Source: an uncultured Mediterraneibacter sp.
GTDB lineage: Bacteria > Bacillota > Clostridia > Lachnospirales > Lachnospiraceae
Direction of reading: 5' to 3'
NCBI GenBank assembly: GCA_934309345.1
Contig: CAKRDD010000012.1
Location: 1-64,000 of the forward strand
Length of the DNA: 64,000 nt
The stretch's first letter is position 1. Each line of letters begins with the position of its first letter. This document shows positions 17,393-25,877 of this stretch, piece by piece. The position numbers and the translations under genes are program-made. A model generated the notes under the pieces. It saw nothing but the letters and a program-made list of their open reading frames with translations. It was not told the DNA's origin and searched no databases.

Positions 17393-18826
17393 TTATCTTA
17401 TAAAAAAACTATCGAAATCACAACTTCCTTCACCACAAAACTCAAAGTATAATCCACATTTTCCACAGATCTGTTTCAGTTTTTCTTCTTTTCTATGCCA
17501 GTCTTTAGCAGGGGATATCTGGATTTCTGCAATCTGATTTTTCCTGGTTTCTTCTGTATAAACAAGGATTTTCCCTGTAAATTCACCACGATAAGTGACT
17601 GCAATCTCCTGTTCTTCTCCTGTAAACTGCAAATATTTAAAACCACAGACAGATCCATCTTGCATATTATGAAGATAAGAATTTTGTACTGTTGAAACTT
17701 TATTTCTTCCTTCCAAAGCAATATAGGGATGCGGTTCTTTCCATTTTACACTACTTGAATAATGAAGGATTCCTTCTTTGCTTCGCAGATAACAAAGTAA
17801 ATGAGCTGAATATTCTCCAGCTGCCTTCCAAGGCTCTCCTGACATTCCACTACTTGTTATTTCTACCTGTGGAATTGTTCCATCTTCCTTCAACTCTATT
17901 TTCTCTGCACATCCTTGTCTGCTATACTGCGTTCCATAGGTATGTCTATGATAAAAGATATAGTATTTATCTTCTATTGTTAAAATCCCTCCATGATTAT
18001 TTCCGAGATAATTAACCGCATCCTTTTCCATTCTTCCATCTAATCCTACATCTCCATTTGAAATGATCGTTCCCTGATATGAAAAAGGACCCATTGGATT
18101 CTCTGCTAATGCATAACATAGTTCATGGCCTTGTTCACTGGAATACACCAGATAGTATTTATTTTTTATCTTTCGGATACTGGATGCTTCCAGAAATGCA
18201 TGCCCCTCATATAGAGTTCCAACTGACTGAAGTTTTCCTGGGATTGTTGCTACTGGAAGAGTCTTAATTGTCTTCATATCATTTTCCAGCTGAACTACAA
18301 ATCCTCCCATGTATGCAGCTTCAGGAAATCCTTCTTTTCTTTTTTGCAATGCAAAACCATAATATAAGAAATTTCCTTCTTCTGCACTATAGATTGCAGG
18401 ATCAAACATCAATCCGTATCCTGATTCTGAAGTAAATATTCTTCCGTCTGAAAAACATACATCTCCATAATACTCATAATGGCCAGCCGGTGTGGCGCAC
18501 ACTGCCACACCAAGCTTGTCCATTTTTGAAGTGAAATAATACAGATAATATCTTCCATCCGGTCCACATATAGCATCAGGAGCCAGAAGATCAACTTCAG
18601 TCTCATAGTTCGGATCATCTGATTTCTTAAAAATCACGCCTTCAAATGTCCAATTTGCCAGATTGTCTGCTGGAGCACTCCAACACACATAATCTCCTGT
18701 GCAATATCGCTCACCCTCTGCTTCATCATGCGAGCCATATACATAAACCCTATCGCCAAAAAATTTCGGTTCTCCATCCGGAATGTACTCCCATCCCGGC
18801 AGATATGGGTTCCTTGTCTGTTTCAT
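17393..18826 (-). CDS. Glycoside hydrolase family 43 (beta-xylosidase/alpha-L-arabinofuranosidase-like)
   Basis: 477-residue five-bladed beta-propeller hydrolase with a C-terminal beta-sandwich-like region (~360-477, CBM6-like). Seen: 'NPYLPGWEYIPDGEPKFFGDRVYVYGSHD' (general-base Asp region), 'LLAPDAICGPDGRYYLYYF' (pKa-modulating Asp) and 'GHAFLEASSIRKIKNKYYLVYSS' (acid Glu). No signal peptide, so it acts on imported oligosaccharides. The neighbouring genes suggest a mixed beta-glucoside/xyloside substrate. The exact activity cannot be settled from the sequence. AAGGTGAG precedes the ATG. Confidence 0.88.
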   Translation of the reverse strand: MKQTRNPYLPGWEYIPDGEPKFFGDRVYVYGSHDEAEGERYCTGDYVCWSAPADNLANWTFEGVIFKKSDDPNYETEVDLLAPDAICGPDGRYYLYYFTSKMDKLGVAVCATPAGHYEYYGDVCFSDGRIFTSESGYGLMFDPAIYSAEEGNFLYYGFALQKRKEGFPEAAYMGGFVVQLENDMKTIKTLPVATIPGKLQSVGTLYEGHAFLEASSIRKIKNKYYLVYSSEQGHELCYALAENPMGPFSYQGTIISNGDVGLDGRMEKDAVNYLGNNHGGILTIEDKYYIFYHRHTYGTQYSRQGCAEKIELKEDGTIPQVEITSSGMSGEPWKAAGEYSAHLLCYLRSKEGILHYSSSVKWKEPHPYIALEGRNKVSTVQNSYLHNMQDGSVCGFKYLQFTGEEQEIAVTYRGEFTGKILVYTEETRKNQIAEIQISPAKDWHRKEEKLKQICGKCGLYFEFCGEGSCDFDSFFIR

Positions 18827-18843
18827 CTAGCTCACCTTTTCTT

Positions 18844-20208
18844 TTATGAATCTAACATTTTGTCATTATATCCAAAAAGATATGTTAAAATGATTCCACC
18901 GAAAAATCCAAGAGCTGCTACTACTGCTGCAATTTTTCCCAGCATTGCAACAAATGCAGGGATTGTCAGAACACAAGTGGAAATCAACGCTGTCGCCATT
19001 CCACCAGATGTTGCGATCAACACTCCTCCAATCGCATCTAAAAGGCATACGATTACAAACGGTCTTTTAAATTTTAACACAACTCCATAAATTGCAGGCT
19101 CCGTTACTCCTGCTACAAATGCTGAAATTCCTGTAGCTACCGCTGTCTGTTTCAGTTCTGGATTCTTAGTCTTTAGGAATACACCAAACGCACATCCGGC
19201 CAATGCAAAGTTTGTCGCTAACGTAATTACAAACATTGGATCTGCACCGAGCGCAGCAAAGTTATTCATAACAAGTGGTACAAGCCCCCAATGTAAACCA
19301 AAGATCAACATAATTGGATATAATGCTCCAATTACAAATCCTGCAACAGGTGGACAAGTATCAAGTAACCAACCGATTCCATCTGCAAGTCCCACTGCAA
19401 CAATATTTGTAACTGGTCCAATTACGAGAAATGTTAACAATGCAGTCACAACAAGACTCAAAAGCGGAACAAAGATTCCACGAATCACTTGTGGGAATAA
19501 AGGTTTGATCAGTTTTTCAAACTTCGCCTGAACAAACACTGCTACAACAATTGGAATGACCGAACAAGGATAACTAATCAATGTCACCGGGATTCCAAAG
19601 AAACTTACTGCTTCTCCTGCACTGTACAATGTACTGATATTCGGATATACAAGTGCCGCTGCTACTGCCATCGCTACGAAAGGCTCTGCTTTAAACTTCT
19701 TTGCGGCTGTATATGCAAGGAAAATTGGCAGGAAATTAAACACGCCATCTGCCATAGCATATAAAAGCTGATATGTTGTTCCTGCTGTATCCAACCAGCC
19801 AACTGTTGTAAAAACGACCAGAAATCCTTTTAACAATCCTGCTGCCATAAATGCACCCATAAATGGAAGGAAGATTGCTGAAATCACATCAATTGCTATC
19901 GTCAGAATACTCTTTTTGGCTGTTCCTCCATCCTCATCCGCTTCACCTGTCAGATTAATATTCGTCACTTTTCCGATCTCATCGTAAACATCTCCAACAT
20001 CTGTTCCGATAACAACCTGATACTGTCCTGCTGCAACCATAACCTGAATAACACCTTCTGCCTTTTTCAGTGCTTCCAGATTTACTTTCTTTTCATCTTT
20101 TACTATAAAACGAAGACGTGTCATACAATGTGCCAGTGATTTTACATTTTCTTCACCACCGATCTCACGGACAATGTCTATTGCCATTTTATTATAATTC
20201 TTAGCCAT
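18844..20208 (-). CDS. PTS beta-glucoside-type transporter, EIIBC
   Basis: 454 residues. EIIB domain at ~1-85 with the phospho-Cys in 'SLAHCMTRLRFIVKDE'. EIIC membrane domain at ~100-445 with 'GLHWGLVPLVMNNFA' and 'GVTEPAIYGVVLKFKRPF', typical of the Glc/Bgl superfamily. It ends without a fused EIIA; the EIIA is a separate gene at 21665-22195 on the other strand. It imports and phosphorylates a beta-glucoside that the GH1 enzyme downstream would cleave. ATTAGGAGGAGAGAAACTC precedes the ATG. A LicT-type RAT and terminator sit in the leader. Confidence 0.92.
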   Translation of the reverse strand: MAKNYNKMAIDIVREIGGEENVKSLAHCMTRLRFIVKDEKKVNLEALKKAEGVIQVMVAAGQYQVVIGTDVGDVYDEIGKVTNINLTGEADEDGGTAKKSILTIAIDVISAIFLPFMGAFMAAGLLKGFLVVFTTVGWLDTAGTTYQLLYAMADGVFNFLPIFLAYTAAKKFKAEPFVAMAVAAALVYPNISTLYSAGEAVSFFGIPVTLISYPCSVIPIVVAVFVQAKFEKLIKPLFPQVIRGIFVPLLSLVVTALLTFLVIGPVTNIVAVGLADGIGWLLDTCPPVAGFVIGALYPIMLIFGLHWGLVPLVMNNFAALGADPMFVITLATNFALAGCAFGVFLKTKNPELKQTAVATGISAFVAGVTEPAIYGVVLKFKRPFVIVCLLDAIGGVLIATSGGMATALISTCVLTIPAFVAMLGKIAAVVAALGFFGGIILTYLFGYNDKMLDS

Positions 20209-20410
20209 GAGTTTCTCTCCTCCTAATAACTTTTAGATTTCAAATCAACCGGATTGTTTCAGAATTGTGCACCATCCTGACTTCTTCCTGCAATCATTTC
20301 TGTTCTGAAAACAGTTCTCCCCACCACCATGAACTATGTCGTGTTTCTCTTATGGAGTTCTTTCGTATATCTGAAAAAAGCTTTTTGATATACAAAGACT
20401 TTCCTAATAT

Positions 20411-20473
20411 ACAAAAAAAGACCCAGAATATACTTTGGACTAATGTATAAGTCCTCTGCTATCTCTGCGTCTT
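20411..20473 (-). terminator. LicT-regulated terminator in front of the PTS operon
   Basis: Minus-strand stem AAGACGCAGA...TCTGGGTCTT followed directly by TTTTTTT, with an inner GGACT/AGTCC hairpin. Its 5' arm overlaps the end of the RAT at 20469-20495, as expected for BglG/LicT attenuation. Confidence 0.7.
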
Positions 20474-20495
20474 GCTGAACTGAATCATAACAAAC
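20469..20495 (-). promoter_or_regulatory. RAT (ribonucleic antiterminator) for LicT, minus strand
   Basis: GTTTGTTATGATTCAG then TTCAGCAAGAC resembles the BglG/LicT target (GGATTGTTACTG-n-CAGGCAAAACC), though it is more diverged than the plus-strand copy. It precedes and overlaps the terminator at 20411-20473. The rest of the 587-bp divergent region (20209-20795) holds no gene. Confidence 0.6.
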
Positions 20496-20605
20496 TGATC
20501 TGCATGTGTAATTGATTTCTGCATCTACTTTAACAAACTATCGTATGTTTGTCTAGCTCGCAGAATCACCAATATTTTCCACTAAAAATTATTACTTTTT
20601 CACAA

Positions 20606-20634
20606 TGGACAAATCTTCTCTCACTGTCTACAAT
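20606..20634 (+). promoter_or_regulatory. Promoter of licT-EIIA-GH3 operon
   Basis: TGGACA, 17 bp, TACAAT. The predicted start at about 20641 lies just ahead of the RAT at 20647. Confidence 0.65.
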
Positions 20635-20646
20635 GGATTAATAAAC

Positions 20647-20673
20647 GATTGTTACTGTTGAATCAGGCAAGTC
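20647..20673 (+). promoter_or_regulatory. RAT for LicT, plus strand
   Basis: GATTGTTACTGTTGAATCAG then GCAAGTC closely matches the RAT consensus (ATTGTTACTG and CAGGCAA blocks). Its end overlaps the 5' arm of the terminator starting at 20669, so bound LicT would block termination. Confidence 0.8.
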
Positions 20674-20765
20674 GGTTTTATGTTATAATAAGCTCATGAG
20701 ACAGATATTTTGTTATCGGCATCTCAATACACTTTTATACCATAAAATCGGCTTTTATTTTTTGC
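20669..20765 (+). terminator. LicT-regulated terminator upstream of licT
   Basis: 5' arm AAGTCGGTTTTATG (20669-20682) pairs, with G-U pairs, along its full length with CATAAAATCGGCTT (20741-20754), followed by TTATTTTTT. It lies about 30 bp before licT. Confidence 0.75.
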
Positions 20766-20795
20766 AAAACAATCAATACAAAGGAGATATCTAAT

Positions 20796-21632
20796 ATGCA
20801 AATCACCCGTGTTCTTAATACGAATGCTGTCTTATCGGCAGATTCTGACAGCAATGAAATCGTCCTTCTCGGCCGCGGGATTGGATTCAAGGCCCGCCCC
20901 GGAGATGATGTGGATGAAACTAAAATTGAAAAACGTTTTACGTTAAATGACAAGAAACAGTTAAGCCGTTTTCGGGAACTTTTGGAACAGATTCCTTCTG
21001 AATACATTTTTGTAGCAGAACAGGCAATTTCATTTGCCAAACGCTTCTACAATCTGCAGCTGAATGAATCTATCCATATTTCTCTTGCAGATCATCTTCA
21101 CAGCGCTGTAGAGAATGCAAAGCTTGGAATTCAGATTCCAAACTCGCTTCTTTTGGATATTAAGCAGTATTATCCAAGAGAATATGAGATTGGACAACAG
21201 ACCATCACTTTTGTAGACGACAGACTTCACATTAAACTTCCAGAAGATGAGTGGGGTTTTGTCGCCATGCATTTTGTCAATGCACAATATGGAAAAGAAA
21301 ATACTAATGTCAAAAAAATCATTACATTTGTAAGAGATGTAAATAATTTTATCTTAAATGAGCTTGATATCAAACCTGATGAAGATTCCCTGTTTTATCA
21401 CCGCTATATGACACACCTGAATTTCTTTGCACAACGAGTTGCCGGCGGCGTTCACTATTCTGATGACAATGATATTGAACTGTCATTATTAAAAAAACAC
21501 TATCGCGAAGAATACAAGGTAAGCTGTGATGTTGCAAATTACATTAAGAAAAACTATCATTTTAAGCCTAACAAAGATGAAATCATGTATCTCACAATTC
21601 ACCTGGCACATATTACACGCCACACAGTTTAA
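20796..21632 (+). CDS. licT: BglG/LicT-family transcription antiterminator
   Basis: 278 residues. RNA-binding CAT domain at ~1-55 ('ITRVLNTNAVLSADSDSNEIVLLGRGIGF', a textbook LicT start). Then two PRD domains with regulatory histidines: PRD1 ~70-170 ('SLADHLHSAVENAK', 'HFVNAQ') and PRD2 ~175-278 ('YHRYMTHLNFFAQRV', 'YLTIHLAHI'). The phosphorylation state, set by the EIIB component and HPr, decides whether it binds the RAT. It is preceded by its own RAT/terminator, so it is autoregulated, and it should also control the divergent PTS-GH43-GH1 operon. AAAGGAGATATCTA precedes the ATG. Confidence 0.95.
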   Translation: MQITRVLNTNAVLSADSDSNEIVLLGRGIGFKARPGDDVDETKIEKRFTLNDKKQLSRFRELLEQIPSEYIFVAEQAISFAKRFYNLQLNESIHISLADHLHSAVENAKLGIQIPNSLLLDIKQYYPREYEIGQQTITFVDDRLHIKLPEDEWGFVAMHFVNAQYGKENTNVKKIITFVRDVNNFILNELDIKPDEDSLFYHRYMTHLNFFAQRVAGGVHYSDDNDIELSLLKKHYREEYKVSCDVANYIKKNYHFKPNKDEIMYLTIHLAHITRHTV

Positions 21633-21664
21633 CATTTTTATTTTTAATCAGGAGGACTCAGACT

Positions 21665-22195
21665 ATGGGATTTTTAACAAAACTTTTTTCCGGAAAATCA
21701 GAGGGAAACACAAAACAAGAAGAAATCAAGACTACGAACTCGCAACCAAATACAATCTATGCACCTTTTAAAGGCACTGTTATTCCATTAGAACAGATTA
21801 ACGATGGTGTTTTTTCTAGCGGTGTACTTGGCCTGGGAATCGGAATGTACCCAGAAGAAGAAACTGTCTATGCACCTTTTGATGGAAAAATCACTCAGGT
21901 AATTGACACAAAACATGCTGTCGGTATCTTAAGTAATGACAATATCGAATTATTGATTCACGTTGGGATGGATACTGTTGCAATGAAGGGAAAAGGATTT
22001 AAACTATTTGTTTCAGAAGGCGATACCGTATCCTGTGGACAGAAATTAATGACTTTTTCCAAATCAGAGATTGCTGCTGCCGGATATCCGGATACAACTG
22101 CAATTATTATAACAAACTCCGATGACTTTAATAAGGTTTCCACCCTTATAGAGGGATCTGTAGAAAAAGGAACTGCTATACTGATTACAGAATAA
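21665..22195 (+). CDS. PTS glucose-type EIIA component
   Basis: 176-residue soluble EIIA of the Glc superfamily. Seen: 'IYAPFKGTVIPLEQINDGVFSSGVLGLGIGMYP', the His pair in 'TKHAVGI' and 'ELLIHVGMDTV' (the second carries the phosphoryl group), and 'EGDTVSCGQKLMTF'. It probably hands phosphate from HPr to the stand-alone EIIBC at 18844-20208, which has no EIIA of its own. AGGAGGACTCAGACT precedes the ATG. Thirty-odd bases after licT, 16 bp before the GH3 gene. Confidence 0.93.
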   Translation: MGFLTKLFSGKSEGNTKQEEIKTTNSQPNTIYAPFKGTVIPLEQINDGVFSSGVLGLGIGMYPEEETVYAPFDGKITQVIDTKHAVGILSNDNIELLIHVGMDTVAMKGKGFKLFVSEGDTVSCGQKLMTFSKSEIAAAGYPDTTAIIITNSDDFNKVSTLIEGSVEKGTAILITE

Positions 22196-22211
22196 TACAA
22201 AGGAGAAAATT

Positions 22212-24437
22212 ATGACAGAGCAACAATTACTAGACTTATTTCATCAAATGACTTTAGAAGAAAAAATCGGACAGCTCGTCCAGTTGGATGGAGGATGTTT
22301 CGGCACTGATGCTATGGCTGTCGGACCAAGAGAAAAGCTTGGTATCACAGAAGAGACCGTACGCAACTGTGGAAGTGTGCTAAATGTTCTTGGTGCTGAA
22401 AAAGTACACGAGATTCAAGACCGATTCCTTGCTGAAAACCGATTGAAAATCCCACTCTTATTCATGGCAGATGTAATTTACGGATACCAGACTGTTTTCC
22501 CAATTCCTCTTGGTCTTGGATCCACCTGGAACCCAGACCTGATTCGTGAAGATTATAAACTGATTGCAGAAGAAGCCTGCAGTGACGGTGATATGGTTAC
22601 CTTCAGCCCTCCTGCTGATCTGATTCGTGATGCAAGATGGGGACGTTGTCTTGAAATGCCGGGAGAAGATCCTGTTCTGATCTCTCATTTTTCCAAAGCA
22701 ATGGTAGAAGGTTTCCAGAATACATGGGAAAAGGGAAAAAGTGTTGCCTCCTGTCTGAAACATTTTGCCGGATACGGTGCCCCGGAAGCCGGACGCGAGT
22801 ACAACACCGTTGATATGAGTAAACGCCGTTTCCTCCAGGATTTTCTTCCTGGTTATAAATCTGCTGTAGATGCAGGATGTGAATTGGTTATGACTTCCTT
22901 TAATACCGTAGATGAAATTCCTGCTACTGCCAATAAGTGGCTGATGGATGATATTTTGCGAAAAGAATGGGGATTCAATGGGGTAATCATTACAGATTAT
23001 GCGGCAATCTCCGAATTAAAGGCTCACGGAGTTGCTGCTGATGATGCTGAAGCTGCAAAACTTGCAATGAATGCAACTGTAGATATTGATATGAAGACAT
23101 CTTGCTATGCAAATAATCTTGCGGATCTTGTTGCCCGTCATGAAATTGATGAAGCACAGATTGATACTGCCTGTTATCGAATCCTTACTCTGAAAAATAA
23201 ACTTGGACTTTTCGAAGACCCATACTATGGATGTAGTGTAGAAAAACGTAATTCCGTTATCTGCAGTCCTGAAAAAATCAGTGCTGCCCGCGAGACCGCC
23301 AACCGTTCTATGGTTCTTCTTAAAAATGATGATATTCTTCCGCTTAAAAGAAATAAACAAAAGATTGCTTTGATCGGGCCTTACGCAGACAGTCTGGATA
23401 TTGTCGGCATGTGGGCTGTTCACGCTGATCACAAACATTCAATTACAATAAAGCAGGCAATGGAAAATATTCTCGATAATGAATACTTTACTTTTACCAA
23501 AGGCTGTGATTTCCTTGATGATTATAGTTCATTAGGTGAGTTCGGATTCATCCCGGCAGTTGCCAATGGAAAATTTACTCCTGAACGGGCTGTCATAGAA
23601 CATGAGAAAGCTCTTACTCTGGCAAAAGAAGCTGATGTTGTCGTACTTGCAATGGGTGAACATATGTTACAAAGCGGTGAGTCTGGTTCAAGAACCGATA
23701 TCACACTCCCGGAGCCACAGAAACAACTTCTACATGAGATTAAGGCTCTTGGCAAAAAAATCGTTCTTGTATTATTCAACGGAAGACCTCTTGCATTAAC
23801 TGATATCATTGAAGATTGTGACGCTGTTTTGGAAGCATGGTTTCCGGGCACAGCCGGTGGACTTTCAATCTGTGACTGCCTCTTCGGTGACTACAATCCT
23901 TCCGGAAGACTAACTGTAAGTTTCCCTTATCACGTTGGTCAGGAACCATTGTATTATTCTCAGTTTGCAACCGGAAGACCTGCAAATGGGGGCACGCATA
24001 GCGGACGCTTTGTCTCACGTTATCTCGACTGCCCGAATGAAGCACTTTTTCCTTTCGGATATGGTTTATCCTATCATAAGGCAGAATATTCTGATCTTAC
24101 ACTTAACCGGACAGAGATTTCAAAATCCGCTGATGATTCCATACAGGTATCCATCTCAGTAACAAACACCAGTGAAACTTCCGGAACTGAAACTGTCCAA
24201 TTATATCTCCGAGACTTGGTTGGAAGCGTTGTAAGACCAATTCTTGAGCTGAAAGACTTCAAACAGATTCACTTAGGTGCTCATGAAACCCAAAAAGTCA
24301 CCTTTACAATTACTGAGGAAATGCTTCGCTTTTACACAAAAGATTATACTTATCAGAGCGAACCAGGCAATTTCAAAGTATTTGTCGGACCAAATAGTAC
24401 TGAATTACTGGAAGCAGATTTTTCACTGACTATCTAG
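22212..24437 (+). CDS. Glycoside hydrolase family 3 beta-glucosidase/beta-xylosidase
   Basis: 741 residues, no signal peptide. GH3 N-domain (TIM barrel) with 'KHFAGYGAPEAGREYNTVDMS' and nucleophile Asp in 'GVIITDYAAISEL'. C-domain with 'RSMVLLKNDDILPL', 'VVVLAMGEH...SGESGSRTDITLP', and a fibronectin type III-like tail (~640-735). BglX/XynB-like length. It hydrolyses unphosphorylated beta-glucosides or xylosides, complementing the 6-phospho-beta-glucosidase. Third gene of the LicT operon, SD AAAGGAGAAAATT. Confidence 0.93.
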   Translation: MTEQQLLDLFHQMTLEEKIGQLVQLDGGCFGTDAMAVGPREKLGITEETVRNCGSVLNVLGAEKVHEIQDRFLAENRLKIPLLFMADVIYGYQTVFPIPLGLGSTWNPDLIREDYKLIAEEACSDGDMVTFSPPADLIRDARWGRCLEMPGEDPVLISHFSKAMVEGFQNTWEKGKSVASCLKHFAGYGAPEAGREYNTVDMSKRRFLQDFLPGYKSAVDAGCELVMTSFNTVDEIPATANKWLMDDILRKEWGFNGVIITDYAAISELKAHGVAADDAEAAKLAMNATVDIDMKTSCYANNLADLVARHEIDEAQIDTACYRILTLKNKLGLFEDPYYGCSVEKRNSVICSPEKISAARETANRSMVLLKNDDILPLKRNKQKIALIGPYADSLDIVGMWAVHADHKHSITIKQAMENILDNEYFTFTKGCDFLDDYSSLGEFGFIPAVANGKFTPERAVIEHEKALTLAKEADVVVLAMGEHMLQSGESGSRTDITLPEPQKQLLHEIKALGKKIVLVLFNGRPLALTDIIEDCDAVLEAWFPGTAGGLSICDCLFGDYNPSGRLTVSFPYHVGQEPLYYSQFATGRPANGGTHSGRFVSRYLDCPNEALFPFGYGLSYHKAEYSDLTLNRTEISKSADDSIQVSISVTNTSETSGTETVQLYLRDLVGSVVRPILELKDFKQIHLGAHETQKVTFTITEEMLRFYTKDYTYQSEPGNFKVFVGPNSTELLEADFSLTI

Positions 24438-24476
24438 CAATCTTTTATTTAAGTAGCCACATAATCAAACATAAAG

Positions 24477-24526
24477 AATGGATGAAAGCATGTATGTATA
24501 TAATAGCATGGCTCTCATCCATTTTT
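24477..24526. terminator. Bidirectional terminator between GH3 and rsmH
   Basis: AATGGATGAAAGCATG...CATGGCTCTCATCCATTTTT. The stem serves both convergent genes, with T-runs on each strand. Confidence 0.75.
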
Positions 24527-24531
24527 CTATA

Positions 24532-25611
24532 TTATTCCGCCTTCACAGCCCAGCGCATCTTCGTAGATCTTGCTCTTCCGTTCTGTGCGCATTCCTGCGC
24601 TGACGGGCGCACAACATCTCTCGCATATTCGGAATAGATTCCTTCTTTGTATCCTGCTTTGAGTGCTTTTTTTACAAGCTTGTCCTCTCCGGAATGGAAT
24701 GTAAGAATTGCTACTCTTCCGCCCGGTTTTAATGCTCCCGGGAGTTTCTCCATGAATTCATACAGCACTTCGAACTCATTATTGACATCAATACGAAGTG
24801 CCTGGAATGTTCTCTGGCAAGTCTTTTTGATAATATCTTTCTTTTCTTTATTATTCGGAAGGAAATCCAAAGTCTTCTCGATGACATTTCTAAGCTTTGT
24901 TGTTGTATCAATGCGATTGCCTCTGCGAATTTCATCCGTAATCGCTTTCGCCAGTTCTTCGCAGTATGGCTCATCTGAATTCTCATAAAGCATTCCGGCG
25001 AGCTCTTCCTCGGAAATGTTGTCAAGTCGCTCTGCTGCACTGATTCCCTTCTCCTGGTTCAGTCGCAGATCAAGCGGTCCATCAACTTTGAAAGAAAATC
25101 CTCTCTTCGGATTGTCAATCTGCATGGAGGACACTCCAAGATCCGCAAGAATAAAATCAAATCCGCCAACTTCTTTTGCAATCTCATCGATCGTGCAGAA
25201 GTTCTGCAGACGAATACTCAAAATATCTTCTCCAAATCCCTGGTCTGCCAGACGTTTTCTTGTCTTTGCAGACTCTTCCGGGTCAACATCTGTTGCATAG
25301 ATATGTCCCTCGCCTTTCAGACATTCCAGCATTGCTTTTGTATGTCCACCGTATCCGAGTGTTGCATCGAATCCAGTCTCACCCGGCTGAATCTTCAAGA
25401 AATCAAGGATCTCATTTACCATGATGGAAATGTGCATTCCGGCTGGAGTGTTTCCCTTCTGGATTACATGCGCGATAGTATCCTTGTATTTCTCCGGCTG
25501 TAACTCTTTATATTTTTCCTCGAATTTCTTCGGGTATTTTCCTTTGTATCTCACACGACGCTTGTGCGGTGTCTGTGATTCCTGAGTATTCTGATTGTTC
25601 TGCTCGCTCAT
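24532..25611 (-). CDS. rsmH: 16S rRNA (cytosine1402-N4)-methyltransferase RsmH
   Basis: 359 residues. SAM-dependent methyltransferase acting on m4Cm1402 in the ribosomal P site. Seen: 'GFDATLGYGGHTKAML' (SAM loop; usual form is DGTLGGGGH), 'FILADLGVSSMQIDNPKRGFSF' and 'ALRIDVNNEF'; the C-terminus 'RPSAQECAQNGRARSTKMRW' corresponds to the family's 'NPRARSAKLR' ending. The N-terminus carries ~65 extra basic residues ('HKRRVRYKGKYPKKFEEKYKEL') compared with the ~310-residue enzyme of the mra/dcw cluster. The gene is not beside mraZ or ftsL, so this is probably the second, long-form RsmH known in many Clostridia. SD AAGGAGAGCG. Confidence 0.85.
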   Translation of the reverse strand: MSEQNNQNTQESQTPHKRRVRYKGKYPKKFEEKYKELQPEKYKDTIAHVIQKGNTPAGMHISIMVNEILDFLKIQPGETGFDATLGYGGHTKAMLECLKGEGHIYATDVDPEESAKTRKRLADQGFGEDILSIRLQNFCTIDEIAKEVGGFDFILADLGVSSMQIDNPKRGFSFKVDGPLDLRLNQEKGISAAERLDNISEEELAGMLYENSDEPYCEELAKAITDEIRRGNRIDTTTKLRNVIEKTLDFLPNNKEKKDIIKKTCQRTFQALRIDVNNEFEVLYEFMEKLPGALKPGGRVAILTFHSGEDKLVKKALKAGYKEGIYSEYARDVVRPSAQECAQNGRARSTKMRWAVKAE

Positions 25612-25796
25612 TTCGCTCTCCTTGTATATTCACATATATTAGGCGTTTTATAAACACCACCCCTTTGATTTTATTGGGTTTTCTCCCTTGCCTCTAACCT
25701 TCAGACTTTCAAAATGTGTTTTTAATGCTATAGATAGAAATTGATTCATTTTATCTTCTCCAATCAATAAATCATATAAATTCATTAATCATTTTT

Positions 25797-25877
25797 AGTC
25801 TCAAGTCAGTCTCATAATCTCTTCTTAAAAATGAGACTATGTTGAGACTGCCTTGAGACTAACTTGAGACTGTCTCA
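25797..25877. repeat. TGAGACT iteron array with 11-bp period
   Basis: TGAGACT starts at 25832, 25843, 25854 and 25865, exactly 11 bp apart. The reverse complement AGTCTCA starts at 25797 and 25808, also 11 bp apart, and TGTCTCA closes the array at 25871. The two half-arrays face each other across an AT-rich centre. It begins one base past the stop of the AlbA-type gene. Confidence 0.8.

Noticed and set aside
25797..25877. TGAGACT array as a CRISPR array
   Set aside because: Repeats are only 7 bp with 4-bp gaps and include inverted copies; there are no spacers and no cas genes.
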